Source of the DNA: Salvia splendens
Lineage: Eukaryota > Streptophyta > Magnoliopsida > Lamiales > Lamiaceae
NCBI RefSeq assembly: GCF_004379255.2
Contig: NC_056035.1
Location: forward strand, 38,940,773-39,004,772
DNA length: 64,000 nt
Reading direction: 5' to 3'
Each line of letters starts with the position of its first letter. The first letter of the stretch is position 1. Below are positions 12,201 to 24,500 of this stretch, in pieces. Under the pieces are notes generated by a model. That model saw only the letters and a program-made list of their open reading frames with translations. It was not told where the DNA came from and did no database searches. A program made the translations under genes and the position numbers.

Positions 12201-15200
12201 GACCAAACCACAACAGGAGTTGCATGATGCACACAGTGAGGCAGTCAGTGATGATACAGTTATAACCATCAAAAAGTGTGGCATTAAATTGACTGATACA
12301 CCATTACTTTTGCCCCATCACCAGCACTCCTTTAGCTCCTGCCTTCTATTTTTCTTGGTACATCTCCATTCTGTCTTGATTTCACATAAGTATACATACA
12401 GAATAAAAATCGAATTTTTGGAGTAATTATAAGCAACAAATTATGCTAAACATATCGCATCGCATGAACCAGGGCACTTAATTGGAGATAGTAGATAAAA
12501 TCAAAATTCCATAATTTCGCAATAAGACCAAGAAATATTCCAAGCCGAATGTCAGAGCAACAATATGACACACAGTTGAATAAAAAGGAGGCTCTTTTAT
12601 GTAGCCACAAAACTCCCAAACACAACAATTTCTCAAAGTAGTCATTGGGAAAAATTATAAAAAATAAAGCAGCATCAAACTAACAAAGTAACAATTCACA
12701 CCTTTACTGGATTGAGCTTTGGAAAGCCTTGTGGATAGCGCTTTTCAAGCTGTTGCACAGCAAGAAGAACAGTATGCCGACTTTCTTTCGGCCTCAAGTC
12801 GGAAGGAACCGATATTCTAAGTGTGCTAAGTGCAGAAAGAAGAGGCAACTGAACAGGAACCTGTTGAATAAAATAAGTACATGAATCACAAGGGTCACGT
12901 GCCAGTTGCATTAAGATAACATTATATAAATATATTCAGTCACGACTCACGACCACCTTCTCTTTAGAAATATCAACTCACCACATGCATTTCACCTTCT
13001 TCTCCTGGACAAGGAGGACAAGGTTTTGGTTGAGAACCATTTTCACTTGTGCTCATAGAGCAGTGAAGCAGAACATCCACAATATAGTTGTTACCACGTG
13101 AAGAAGCAAGTTCAGCTGGCATAGAACTTGAGACGGCGTGCGGTTTCTTCACCACATTGACAACAACTCCCCAACCCCAATCTGTTCCTCCTTCTCTTAC
13201 CTTAACCTGCAAAGTTACAGAAGAAGTTCTAAGTGAGAAACAACAGAGCCAAGTAAAAACCATAAGGCTAGACTCAACGAACCCGACAGATAAGTTGTTC
13301 TATAAAGAAACAGCAACTATATATCAGTAGCGAACTGGAAATTAGCCACAAATAAGGTTGGCCAAACATGCATCCTAGGCAATCAAGATGTAATCAGAAA
13401 CAGCCATACTGGGACATACCAGTCTACCAGGTAGAAGGAAAGAGAGAACTCTTTCAGGTTGTGTTATCACTGCCATCATTTTCTTTTCAAGTTGGGCCAA
13501 GTCAAGCTTAAGCCGGTGATACTCAGCCACCTCAGCCTAGTAGGTGAAACAGGATAACTCTGTTACATATGATTTAATCCTTAAAAAGAACTTCCAAGCT
13601 CCAGGTGAAAGCAAATGCCTACCTCTCCAGAAGCATCAAGCACAGCAGCTTCCTGTTCGAGCTGTGAAACTTTTTTTCCAATGTCAGGTAAAGCCTAAAA
13701 AGCAGAAATGTCATAGATTTAGAAATTATGAACCTATGAGAGCATTGGAAAATCAAGTAATAAGTAAAACCTTCTCATGCTGAAATTGATGGAAGGAGTT
13801 TCTGATAACATGCTCAGCTGTGAATTGTCCTTCGGCACGACTCATTAAATTTAGAATTGAGTAATAACTCAACCTGAAAGTACTGACCAAAGGTGCTGGT
13901 TTGCCCAAAACCATGTCTTTAAGTGTATTCATCTCCATCTGATGTCAAAGTGGAAGTATGAAAGGGTAATTAAGATAAACTGTTCTTTATATAAAACACA
14001 ACAGATTAGATGAATTATTAGTACACAAAATCTATTCAATTGCCAATTTTACATAACCAGAATAGAGGCAACGAAAATTTGAAGAAGACCAATAACAATC
14101 AAGAAACATAAAAACATAATATTTCCAAAGAGGGAGGGAGATGTTTCCCAAGTCTCAATCAAACCATGAGAATATCAACCTTACCTTATCGTCGATCATT
14201 ATAATGCAAATACCACGCTCATCTTTACCACGACGTCCAGCTCTACCACTCATCTACATGCAAATATATGTTAAGAGCCGTGCAAGGTAGCGGATACAAT
14301 GCACATATTTTTAAATAATAAAAATACTCACCTGGATATATTCACCAGATCCGATATAACGATGACTGTCACCATCCCATTTTTTCACATTTGTAAAAAC
14401 AACAGTTTTTGCTGGCATGTTCAACCCCATTGCAAACTGGCATGTAGTGACAAGTAAATAAAATTAGCTTACAGCATAGTAATATAGAATAAAGTTATAT
14501 GACTTTATACTAAAAGATGTGTAAGAATATTTTTATGCAATTAGTTCCAAAAATATTGATGCCACTGTTGAAAGACATGGTATCACTTTCTTTAAATTTT
14601 AACTAAAATGATCGGTTGGAAATGTTAATACCGTTTCTGTGGCAAATAGGGCCTTAACAAGCCCTTCTTGAAAGAGAAGCTCTACAAGTTCTTTAATGAT
14701 AGGAAGCAAACCAGAATGATGAACAGCAATGCCTCGCTGAAGTAATGGCAACATTAATTCTATGGCAGGCAAATTTCTATCCTCCTCACTCAAGCATAGG
14801 ATAGCATTTCGAAACACTTCACCCACAACATCCTTCTCCTCTGGAGTATTGAAATCAAGTTTGGACATGGACATGGCATGTTGCTCACACTCTCTTCTGC
14901 TAAAACTAAAAATTATGACTGGTTGGAATTTTCGTTCCATTATCAACTGCAAATCAACAACTCTGTGAGAATACACTAAAATAACAAGAATAAGAAAAAG
15001 CCATAAATCGACAAAAATGGATAACTCTGCATGTCTATACTACATCCTTCCCCTAAAAATAGGGACTTTTGGGAGAGCACGAGTTTTAATGGAAATTGGA
15101 AAAGTATGAGAGAGAAAGAGAAGAGTAATTGAAGTAGTGTTAGTGGATAGTGGAACCCACCTTTTTGGTAGTGTAATGTGTTGTGAAAAGGTTTCCAAAA

Positions 15201-16288
15201 ATAGAAAGTGGCCAAACTAAAATGACAAAAGAAGACTATTTTTGGGGACGGAGGGAGTATAATATAGATATCTAGCTTCTAACTGAGCACAGCATCCTCT
15301 GATGCCAACTAACCTTGACAATTTTGTATATGTTGGAACCGCTTGAAGAATTTCCACTTTTAGCGATTCTGCTATTGCCTTTGGAATTCGCACTCTTGCT
15401 CCCATCAACAGAATTTTGAGTGCTGAAAGTTTCCTGAAGCTTCAAAAAGTTACCTTCTTTAAACTGCTCATTCTCATCAACTACGAGATATAAACCAGAG
15501 CCACCCACAGGAAACACATAGTGTTGTAGGGGTGTCGGCCTAAAATCTGTGTAAACCACGTGACAAGGTTGTTTGTGTATATTACATATCCATTCAGCAA
15601 ATTCAGTCGCATTTGACATAGTAGCGGAAAGAAAGACCATCTTGATGGCAGGGGGCAAGAAGATAATAGTTTCTTCCCAAACTACACCTCTTTCACGATC
15701 CTTCATGTAATGTATCTCATCAAATATAACCCAAGCAACTTCCTTCAATACCTCAGAACCCCTATAAAGCATTGCCCTCAGGATTTCCGTAGTCATCACC
15801 AAACAACTTGCATTAGGTGAAAGTGTGACATCACCTGTCATCAATCCAACATCTGAAAACTCTTGACTTAACTCTCTGTACTTCTGGTTGCTCAAAGCTT
15901 TTAGAGGAGAAGTATATACGACCCGCTGCTTCTCTTTAAAAGCCATGGCAATTGCGTATTCCGCAACTGCAGTTTTCCCAGCAGAAGTGTGGGCAGAGAC
16001 TAAAACAGACTCATTTCTCTCCAAACAAGAAATAGAAACCTCCTGAAAAGGATCAAGCTTAAATGGGTAGGTCTTAGCTCGCTCCCCGTTATAAATGGGA
16101 TCTGCCAGGGTGCCGTGAGTTGATTCATCCTTGGTTGAAACATATCCACTGGGCACTGCCACCTCGTGCACACATGTCCTAGATAAGCTACGCCTCTTCG
16201 AGACAGATTCTTGCACCTGGCTTTCCTGTTGTTCTTGCGAACCCTCCTCTGATTGTTTCCTTTTAATGGATGTAGGAGAACCTTCCAT
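9253..16288 (-). CDS. HEN2: HEN2-type nuclear-exosome DExH RNA helicase
   Basis: An MTR4/SKI2-family helicase that unwinds nuclear RNAs for the exosome; HEN2 is the nucleoplasmic form in plants. Sixteen exons run from 16288: 16288-15314, 14946-14632, 14436-14332, 14253-14185, 13938-13771, 13694-13623, 13536-13420, 13206-12982, 12860-12702, 11988-11899, 11749-11657, 11335-11182, 10867-10719, 10447-10352, 9782-9690, 9363-9253. All junctions close in phase to give 996 residues, the usual family length. Visible motifs: Walker A AHTSAGKT near 99-106, DEIH at 190-193, SAT ([11 protein letters not shown]), GRAGRRG in the second RecA domain (exon 4), the [13 protein letters not shown]/arch segment, and a C-terminal DSH domain ending MFANSLYL. 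The N-terminus [11 protein letters not shown] and the [11 protein letters not shown] block match HEN2 better than MTR4. No frameshift or missing motif was seen. Two MITEs lie in introns. Confidence 0.96.
10486..10624. mobile_element. Stowaway-type MITE in a HEN2 intron
   Basis: A 139-bp element with inverted ends. The left end starts CTCCCTCTGTCCCATAAAA, and the right end read in reverse starts CTCCCTCCATCCCAGAAAA. The similarity continues through about 34 bp. A TA precedes the left end, while the right TA has decayed. It lies between the exons at 10719-10867 and 10352-10447. Confidence 0.85.
15040..15257. mobile_element. Stowaway-type MITE in HEN2 intron 1
   Basis: A 218-bp element flanked by TA at 15038-15039 and 15258-15259. 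The left end is CTACATCCTTCCCCTAAAAA, and the right end in reverse is CTCCCTCCGTCCCCAAAAA. It carries no coding capacity. It lies 57 bp from the exon 1 donor, so it occupies the 5' part of intron 1 without touching the splice sites. Confidence 0.88.
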
Positions 16289-18094
16289 CTTCTGCTACTT
16301 AAAAGTTTAACTTGCCAAAACAAGATCAACAAATTTTACTTCTCCAAGATTATACTAGTAACGCCACTTATCTGTAACAAACCATCATAAACAAAGAGGG
16401 TTAAACTATCAGAAAAGTATTCCTCTTTTCCTTTTTTTAACTACTCTTCCAGAGCATGTTACATGAACTAGCCATTGCGATGTCGGTTAATGCACATAGA
16501 TAGGATTGGATAACCGAACAGAAACAGCACCAGAAAAACTCACTCAATCTCACAAATGGTTCAGACAACAAAATTAAAGCAGAAATGGTATAGCGACCTA
16601 CATTGACTATTTGAACAAACCACAGAATTCAGAATATCTCACAATCCCAGCAAGTCCGGCGAGAGAAAATGCAGAGTGTCAAATTCTATAAGAAGTAATA
16701 TCCACGTTTTCATATATCTGAGCAATTAGAGAATGCGTGCACACAGACCAAATTCAGCTCGGTGCAGAAAAAGCAGAAGCCTAGATTGACCAAAGCAAAC
16801 AAATTTCTGGGTTCTAACACGGGATTGCATGCATGTAACTAAACAAGTAATTATGATTCATATGCGCTAAGTCGAAGATGAGAGTTCTAACCAAGTCGAT
16901 TGACTGCTCAGCAGCAGGTCCGTTAAATGCTTAAACCCTAATTTTGCATCAATTTTTCCCCAATTTGTAAACGGCAATTAACTACTCCATATACAATCGA
17001 ATTACGATTCCACCTCGCATAGCAGTAAGATTTAGTAGTATTTCACTTTCTATATCCTACTATTTTATATGCTAGTAATTATTTTCACTTATTTGTAAGT
17101 ATTTTCTTAAAATTACAATTTTGTAGTGTAGTAGTAGTAGTAGTAGTAATACTTTTTATCAAAAATTTATTGCACTAAATTAGAATATACTACTAATTAT
17201 TCTTGTACAATTTTATTTTCGTTTTTATTAGAAAATTATTAGTTTTATAAATTTAAAGTAGCGTTTATCATTTTTAAATTTCAATTATTTAAATTGGAAA
17301 TTGAAATGTCCTGCATTAGATTCAGGTGACATAAAAAAAATCTTCTCTGTAAAAAATCTAGGTGGACTATTTATGGATACATTATCAACGTATATTAGAC
17401 TGCTGCATTCTTCATTAAATGAGATGCTATATGGGGCATTTATAGACAAATACAATTATTAAATTATTTCGATGGCCAAAAATCAAGCTGATTTTGATTA
17501 TTAAAATTATTAAATTAATAGGAAAAAGTCATTTTTAGTATAGGATTAAGATTCAGTTATGGTAGTTTCCATGATTTCCTCCCTCAATCATCAGCCAAAA
17601 TACGTTGGAAGATTACATCCCGCCAATGTTAATCACTCTCTACCAGAATTATCATCGTCTTCTACATTGAATACGTCTACAATTTTTATTTTCTCGTCCC
17701 ATAACAATTTGTTGAGAGATTATATCTCTGAATTATCATTGCAAAACCTCTTTTCCATTGAAGACATCTGCAGTGTTTGATTGTCGTCGCGAATCATCTT
17801 TTCCATTCAACATGTCTGCTGTTTTTTCATTATCGTCTCCATTTTTCGAGATTTCACTCATTCTCATTTCATTCATGTCAACAATGAAAGAAGTTATACA
17901 TTCAGTTACTTAATTGATTCATGTCTTCAATAATGTATCACATTAATCTAATGTAGTATATACATCCTTTGACATTCATAATGTAGAAAATCAAGCAATT
18001 AATGTATACTAATATGTTAATAATGTAACTAAATAAAAAATTAATAAACAACGACCATACAATTACAACAAATGGTGAACGACCAAATAATCAA
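16289..18094. other. HEN2 upstream region and left part of a repeat-rich block
   Basis: 16289-17040 is the probable promoter and 5' UTR of HEN2. A (TAG)n microsatellite lies at about 17127-17148. From about 17530 the sequence belongs to the ATAATGTA-rich block that continues to about 19830. No supported gene. Confidence 0.55.
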
Positions 18095-19210
18095 TTAAAA
18101 CCTCTTGAAATAGAGGAGGTTCCCTTTCTTTGATCTACTGGGCCCTTCACCCACTTCAGCTTTCACTTTAGGGGGCTCCTCTTTTAGTTCTGCCATTCTC
18201 TGCCGGAAACGCTGCGCAATTGCTATCGGAACAATATCATCCAACACCTCTTCGTAGTCTACCCTTGGTAGCTTTGATGCTGTGTAAAAGACGGTTTAGA
18301 AAATTTTAAAGTGCTATATAACATAATTTTGTACACGCAACATCAATTAATGAATATGTCATCACATATAATGTAGTACATTAGTAGCAAATAATGTAAC
18401 AATTAACCTGAATAATGTAACCTAATATGTGTAAGAATACAATAGAGACTACTATACCCTAGCCCATGGATTGCTAAACGATTTGTCCAAAATAAGACAC
18501 AGTAATGTATCACATTAATCTACTGTAATGAACACTTCTTGCTAAATAATGTAGAAAAATAAGCAAATAATGCACAGATCAACAAAACATCAACTTAATT
18601 CCAAGATTTCTTTGAAATCAATTGATACGGCATATCACAAACACATAATGGACAACACTGCTTACAGTCATGTACAACTATTCCATTTATACAAACGACA
18701 AGTTCAATAGATTGGTTAATAATGTACAACAACAAACAAATAATGCACAAATTCAGGGGAACTAATAGATGTAGCTTAAACCAAAAACTTATACATCACT
18801 GCGTATACACCACTGCTTACTATAATGTACAAGTTCTCGATGAATACAAATGGCAAATGTAAGAGATTGGTCAATAATGTACAACATCAAGCAAATAATG
18901 CACAAATTTAAGGGAATCAATCGATTCAGATTAAAACAACATCATCATATACATCACAGTTACAATAATGAACAATTTCTCGATGAATACAAATGGCAAA
19001 TGCAAGAAATTGGTCAATAATGTACCACAACAAACAAATAATGCACAAATTCCGGGGAACTAATCGTTTCAGATTAGAACAAAATCATCATATACACCAC
19101 AAGCTACAATAATGACCAACTTCTCGATGAATACAAATGGCAAATGCAATAGATTGCTCAACTGCAGTCTGGGTAGGTTGGCTTTTGAAGGGTCTTCCTC
19201 TTTTCGTCAT
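18095..19210 (-). CDS. Unrecognised two-exon small protein with an AT-hook
   Basis: I do not recognise this gene. On the minus strand, exon 1 (19210-19135) encodes MTKRGRPFKSQPTQTAVEQ and continues to AFAI. Exon 2 (18279-18095) encodes SKLPRVDYEEVLDDIVPI followed by an acidic/basic tail ending LLYFKRF. Donor ATTT|GTATTC and acceptor TTACACAG|CATC join in phase to give 86 residues. KRGRPFK is a minimal AT-hook core. The middle (about 27-60) looks helical (IAIAQRFRQRMAEL), and the tail is charged. The 855-bp intron is filled by a tandem repeat whose units include copies of the exon 1 end. Flanks are full of ATAATGTA words, so this may be the ORF of a transposable element rather than a host gene. 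The clean splice frame is the main support. Confidence 0.5.
18540..19165. repeat. Tandem repeat, about 143-155 bp unit, inside the small gene's intron
   Basis: The landmark (G/A)ATTGGTCAATAATGTAC or a close variant recurs at about 18710, 18865, 19008 and 19152, giving steps of 155, 143 and 144 bp. Each later unit also carries CGATGAATACAAATGGCAAA and AATAATGCACAAATT. A more diverged unit is visible from about 18540. The last unit overlaps exon 1 and its donor in the small minus-strand gene. Confidence 0.8.
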
Positions 19211-19843
19211 TGATGTTCTGACAGACAAACCAACAATCAAAACATAATAAGATTTAATTTACAAAATCGACAATTACACAATTGTATTCCGGTAATTAAC
19301 TACAAAATTCAACAATGGACAAAACCCTCCCGATTTCAGGATTTACCGATATATGAACTGAACGTTTGTGAAAAATCGTGAAAAATCAACTGAACGATGG
19401 TGAAATTCATCGATTCAAAGTGTCTATTCACGAAAAATTGGAACTTTTAAAACCTACCTTCTTGTCGAATGGAAAAAGACCGTCACGCGCGAAGGGATTG
19501 AGGCTTCAACTCCGAAACGGCGGCGGAACGTGGATTTGACGGCGGAAATCGAAGCTATGGTTTAGGAATGGTTGGGAATGAGGGAGACGATTGAGGATTT
19601 TGGGTTGAAGAGGGATGCGGTTGGAGAGAGAGAGAGAGTATTTGGAAGGTCACTCAAAATCCCGCTTAATTACGTGTGTAATTCATTGTATTTTTACATT
19701 TATAACCCTATAATGTACAGACTACAACTAATAATGTAAAACGGTTCCATATAATAAAGCCTCATCATAACCGTCTAACATCTTAATCCAATGGTTGATA
19801 TTAAGTTGGAACTTAACATTAAGGGGGCAATAGGACCTTAATA

Positions 19844-19846
<3 letters not shown>

Positions 19847-19890
<44 letters not shown>
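19847..19890. repeat. (TA)n microsatellite
   Basis: About 22 uninterrupted AT dinucleotides, ended by AGCATCTCG. Confidence 0.95.
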
Positions 19891-19892
<2 letters not shown>

Positions 19893-19924
19893 CATCTCGA
19901 CAACTCAGGCTGCAGCAACAGAGA

Positions 19925-20098
19925 ATGGTGAAACCGAGTGCTTCATACGTGCCCTCCTCGCCTCTGAATGGCACTTCTCCTTCTGTTCGTCCATGGAGAT
20001 TTGCTTGCAGCGACACTCTGCGCTGCAGAATGCCTTTATCTCCTCAGCAGAATCATCACAAGAAGATGCAATCAACATTCAGAAACAAGAGATTGTGA
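19925..20098 (+). other. Unrecognised 57-codon ORF
   Basis: The ORF begins MVKPSASYVPSSPLNG and is rich in Ser, Pro and basic residues. Its base composition is higher in GC than the flanks, and the frame stays open upstream to the TA repeat. It resembles no family I know. It could be a decayed exon or chance. Confidence 0.2.
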
Positions 20099-20198
20099 CA
20101 CTTTTGCCATCATGATCAAATGCATGCCCATTTTCGTATGTAGTTTTCCAGTAATCAATTATTCAAAGACATGAATGATGAGTTGTTAGACATAAACA

Positions 20199-20516
20199 TC
20201 ACAATTTAGGCCTCAAACTAATGCAGAACTCATCATATGAGTTGGCCCACAAAATTCTCTCTTCTTCTTGTTTTTCCTGCGGTAATTTGAGATATTCCCA
20301 CTCCAAAAAAATCCCAGAATTCAAAATACCATGATGATGCAACTTATAGTGGAAGACTAATGTGGCTGACGAAACACATGCTAAAAGGTCTAGATTAGCA
20401 TCTCCATCTAAGTGGGATGAGTCTAATTTGTAATGATATAGATAGATTTCGTGAATCGAAAAAGCAAACAGAATCTTGAATTCTTGATGCAGTGATAACG
20501 GCCACAAGAAATACAT
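20199..20516 (-). other. Unrecognised ORF of up to 105 codons
   Basis: The protein contains DSSHLDGDANLDLLACVSSA and ends DEFCISLRPKL. Its amino-acid mix is less biased than typical for random AT-rich DNA, which makes a decayed exon possible. No domain was recognised and no partner exon was found before the retrotransposon at 20883. Confidence 0.22.
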
Positions 20517-20882
20517 CTTAGATATCAGAGTAAGCTCATGGTCTTAAAAGAGTATGTGCAAGTTATACAAACAGAGTTTCCATATTTTTACGAACACGTA
20601 TTTGAGTTTTCTTGTAGAGTTGCAAAGTACATTGCTAGAGTTAACAACTAATGTATTTACTTACAGAATCAAGCAAGCATATTTTGCACTACAAGCAAAC
20701 ATGTTAGTATTAACATGTAAGGAATTAGGATACAACTGAACACACCATATAATATATACTTAAAAGGAAAACTAAGTACTTTGCTGCAATTCTCTGCACT
20801 CCATCTTCAGAGCAAGTTGCATAAATATATACTAGAGATTATAAACTAATTTGCCATTACTACATAAGAAATGTGATACTAG

Positions 20883-21432
20883 TGTTGAATATTGCCTACA
20901 ATATTTGACTTTTTTTGTCAAAATTTGTTGTCCCACATCGGTGGGCATTAGGGAGTTTGGGGGAGTGGCTGCCTATAAAAGGAGCTCACCCCCCATTTTG
21001 TAAAACATCCCAAATTGTACTCTTCTCTATTTAAATATATAAGTGGGCTCTGTAGAGGGTGCTCGGAGATGTAGGCAATTTGGCCGAACTCCGTTATCAA
21101 AGTTCCGGGTGTGTTCTTTCTTTATTATTTATTTTGTTCCGCATTTATTTCTGGGTTTATTTTTTGTTGTGATATTGTATTCAATATTATTTGCGGGTTT
21201 GGTAGTAGTGTTTTGTACGGTTCTGTTGGGTGTTTTTATATTGTGATATATACACCGACTGATAAATTCTGTTAGGAATCTGGTATTTAAGAGGGACAGT
21301 GTCCCCGCCAGTCTTTCCAAAGAATTTATTTGGAGAAGTAATTTTATCGAGTAGACCCCATTGGGTTAACTCTGAAATTACTCAATCGGTTTATTTCACT
21401 ATTTGAGAGAAAATTACCCGGTTTTCTCAACA
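20883..21432 (+). repeat. 5' LTR of the copia element
   Basis: 550 bp, starting TG and ending CA. A TATA box in the context GCCTATAAAAGG lies at 20974-20980, and the GTCCCACATCGG motif common upstream of plant promoters lies about 40 bp before it. Confidence 0.95.
20974..20980 (+). promoter_or_regulatory. TATA box in the 5' LTR
   Basis: TATAAAA follows GCC in the U3-like part of the LTR. The same site is present in the 3' LTR near 25651. It is the likely start point for genomic transcripts of the element. Confidence 0.65.
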
Positions 21433-21434
21433 AG

Positions 21435-21446
21435 TGGTATCAGAGC
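21435..21446 (+). other. Primer-binding site (initiator tRNA-Met)
   Basis: TGGTATCAGAGC two bases after the 5' LTR matches the 3' end of plant initiator methionine tRNA, the usual copia primer. Confidence 0.9.
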
Positions 21447-21505
21447 CAAGGTTCGTCCTTGGTTCTATTTGTTTGTAATATTGAATACTTTATTTTGAGT
21501 CTGTA

Positions 21506-24500
21506 ATGGCGGGTAATGATCAAGAAAACAAGGCTAATTCTTCGTCATCGTGGTCGAGGTTTCCACTGTCAAATATGAAATTGACGGTGGAGATATTTGA
21601 CGGTACTGGCCATTTTGGTATGTGGCAGGGGGAGGTTCTAGACTCTCTTTTCCAACAAGGTCTTGACATTGCCATTGAAGAAAAGAAACCAGAAGATATA
21701 GATGATAAAGATTGGAGTACCATAAATCGGTTATCTTGTGGAACAATTCGGTCGTGTCTGTCCATGGAGCAGAAGTATGCTGTCAAGAATGAGACTTCTG
21801 CACATAGATTGTGGAAGACACTAGAGGACAAATTTCTGAAGAAGAGTGGTCAGAATAAGCTCCTTATGAAGAAAATGTTGTTCTGATTTGAATACCGATC
21901 AGGTACCACTATGAATGAACACATTACTTTGTTTAACCAATTAGTAGCAGACCTGCTAAATTTAGATGTGAAATTTGAGGATGAGGATCTGGCATTGATG
22001 TTGTTGTCGTCTCTACCTGATGAATTTGAACATCTGGAGACCACATTACTCCACGGTAAAGAAAATGTGTCTTTAGATACTGTATGTTCTGCTTTGTATA
22101 GTCATGAATTGCGAAACGCAGATAAAATGAAAGGCAATTAGTGGCAAGAGGTCGTCAACAAGGCCGATCAAAGGAGAGAAGAGGAAGGTCCAAATCGAAA
22201 AGGCGAGTTGCCAAAGATGAGTGTGCTTTCTGTTATGAGAAAGGACATTAGAAAGACTGTCCAAAGTTGAAGAAGAAAGAAAAGGCTTCGCAAGATGCAA
22301 ATGTTGCTGAATGCAAAAATGATGCGGAGTCAGATTGTTCTTTGACGGTTTCACCTTCAACATCGCATCCAGACGAGTGGATATTAGATTCAGGTTGCAC
22401 CTATCATATGTGTCCCATCAGGGAGTGGTTCTTTGATTTCGAAGAACTCAATGGCGGACTTGTTTACATGGGGAATGACAGTCCATGTAAGACAACCGGG
22501 ATAGGCTCAATCAAGCTACGGAATCAGGATGGATCCACTAGAATTTTGAAGGATGTGCGGTACGTGCCCCAGTTGAAGAAGAATCTCATCTCATTGGGGG
22601 CCTTAGAATCTAAAGGCCTAGTTGTGATGATGCGAGATGGAATTCTTAAAGCAACTTCAGGAGCATTGGTGATGCTGAAAAGTGTGAGGAAGAACAATTT
22701 GTATTACTACCAAGGTAGTACAGTTGTGGGGACAGTAGCAACTGCAACTTCGAGTAATAAGAAGGATGCAGAGGCGACGAAGCTTTGGCATTTGCGATTG
22801 GGACATACTGGTGAGAGATCATTGCAAATTCTCGCCAAGCAAGGATTATTGAAAGGTACGAAGTCTTGCAAATTAGAGTTTTGCGAGCATTGTGTTCTGG
22901 GAAAACATCGAAGAGTGAAATTTGGCACTGCAATCCATAATACGAAGGGAATTCTGGATTACGTGCACTCAGATGTGTGGGGACCTGCCAAGACTCCGTC
23001 ACTTGGAGGTAGACACTATTTTGTCACTTTTGTTGATGATTTTTCCAGGAGAGTTTGGGTGTACACTATGAAGAGCAAAAATGAAGTCCTTGGGATTTTT
23101 CTAAAATGAAAAGCTCAAGTTGAAAATCAGATGGGGAGGAAGATCAAGGTTCTCCGATCTGACAACGGTGGAGAATACAAGAGTGATCCTTTCCAAGATG
23201 TATGCCACGAGTGTGGCATAGTTCGGCACTTCACAGTGAGAAATACACCACAACAGAATGGAGTGTCAGAACGTATGAATCGAACACTAGTGGAGAAAGT
23301 TCGTTGTATGCTGTCTAATGCTGGGCTAGACAGGAAATTTTGGGCTGAGGCCATCACATACGCTCAACACATTGTCAATCGTTTGCCATGTTCTGCCATT
23401 AATGGCAAGACTCCTTTAGAGGTATGGTCCGGTAAACCTGCAACTGATTATGATTCTTTGCATATTTTTGGTTCTATTGCATATTATCATGTGACTGAAT
23501 CAAAGTTGGATCCACGTGCAAAGAAGACTTTGTTTATGGGTTTCAGTGCTGGTGTTAAATGATATCGGTTATGGTGTTTGGAGTCTAAGAAGATGATTGT
23601 AAGTAGGGATGTTACCTTTGATGAATCTTCCATGTTGAATAAGGTAAATCCAAATAGTAGTGATACTTCGCAGCAGGTGGAGTATACACCGAAGCAGGTG
23701 GAGTTCGAAGAAGCAGTTGTGATCCCAACTACGAACACCACAAATGACTCTCCTACGGAAGAAGAAGAGTCAGATGATGAAGAGGTTCCACCCCAAGAAC
23801 CTTCGCAGCAATCAAAGCCAATTGCAGTCAGGCGAACGAGGCGGGAAAATAAGAAACTTGCTCGATTTGCGGATATGGTAGCATATGCGCTTCCAGTTGT
23901 TGATGATATTCCATGTATCTTTTCGAAAGCTATTGAAAGTTCAGAAAGCGATGGTTGGAAAGGTGCTTTGGAAGAAGAGATGCAATCTCTTCAGAAGAAC
24001 AAGACGTGGAAGTTGATGCTATTGCCGAAAGGCAGGAAGGCAATTGGATGTAAATGGGTTTTTGCAAAGAAAGATGGATTTCCTGACAGAGATGATGTTC
24101 GCTACAAAGCAAGAAGGAGGGAGTTGATTACAATGAGGTATTTTCTCCTGTTGTTAAACATTCCTCCATTAGAATTTTGTTGGCTTTGGTAGCGCAGTTG
24201 AATTTGGAGCTAGCTCAACTTGATGTGAAGACCGCGTTTTTACACGGTGATCTGAAGGAAGAAATCTATATGACCCAACCGGAGGGATTCAAGGTTGCTG
24301 GTAAAGAAAATTGGGTTTGCAAGTTGAACAAATCATTGTACGGATTGAAGCAGTCTTCAAGACAGTGGTACAAACGGTTTGACAAGTTTATGAAGGATCA
24401 GATATACACAAGAAGCAAATACGACCACTGTGTGTATTTGCGCAGACTTCAAGATGGTTCCTACATCTACCTACTCTTATATGTTGATGATATGCTGATA

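Larger units (their letters stand above)
19211..20877. other. Spacer with microsatellite and two unrecognised ORFs
   Basis: Contains the right flank of the ATAATGTA-rich block (to about 19830), a (TA)n run and two short ORFs listed separately. No other gene was supported. Confidence 0.55.

Noticed and set aside
18540..19165. Regular repeats considered as a CRISPR array
   Set aside because: Units are contiguous 143-155 bp tandem copies with no unique spacers, in a plant nuclear setting.
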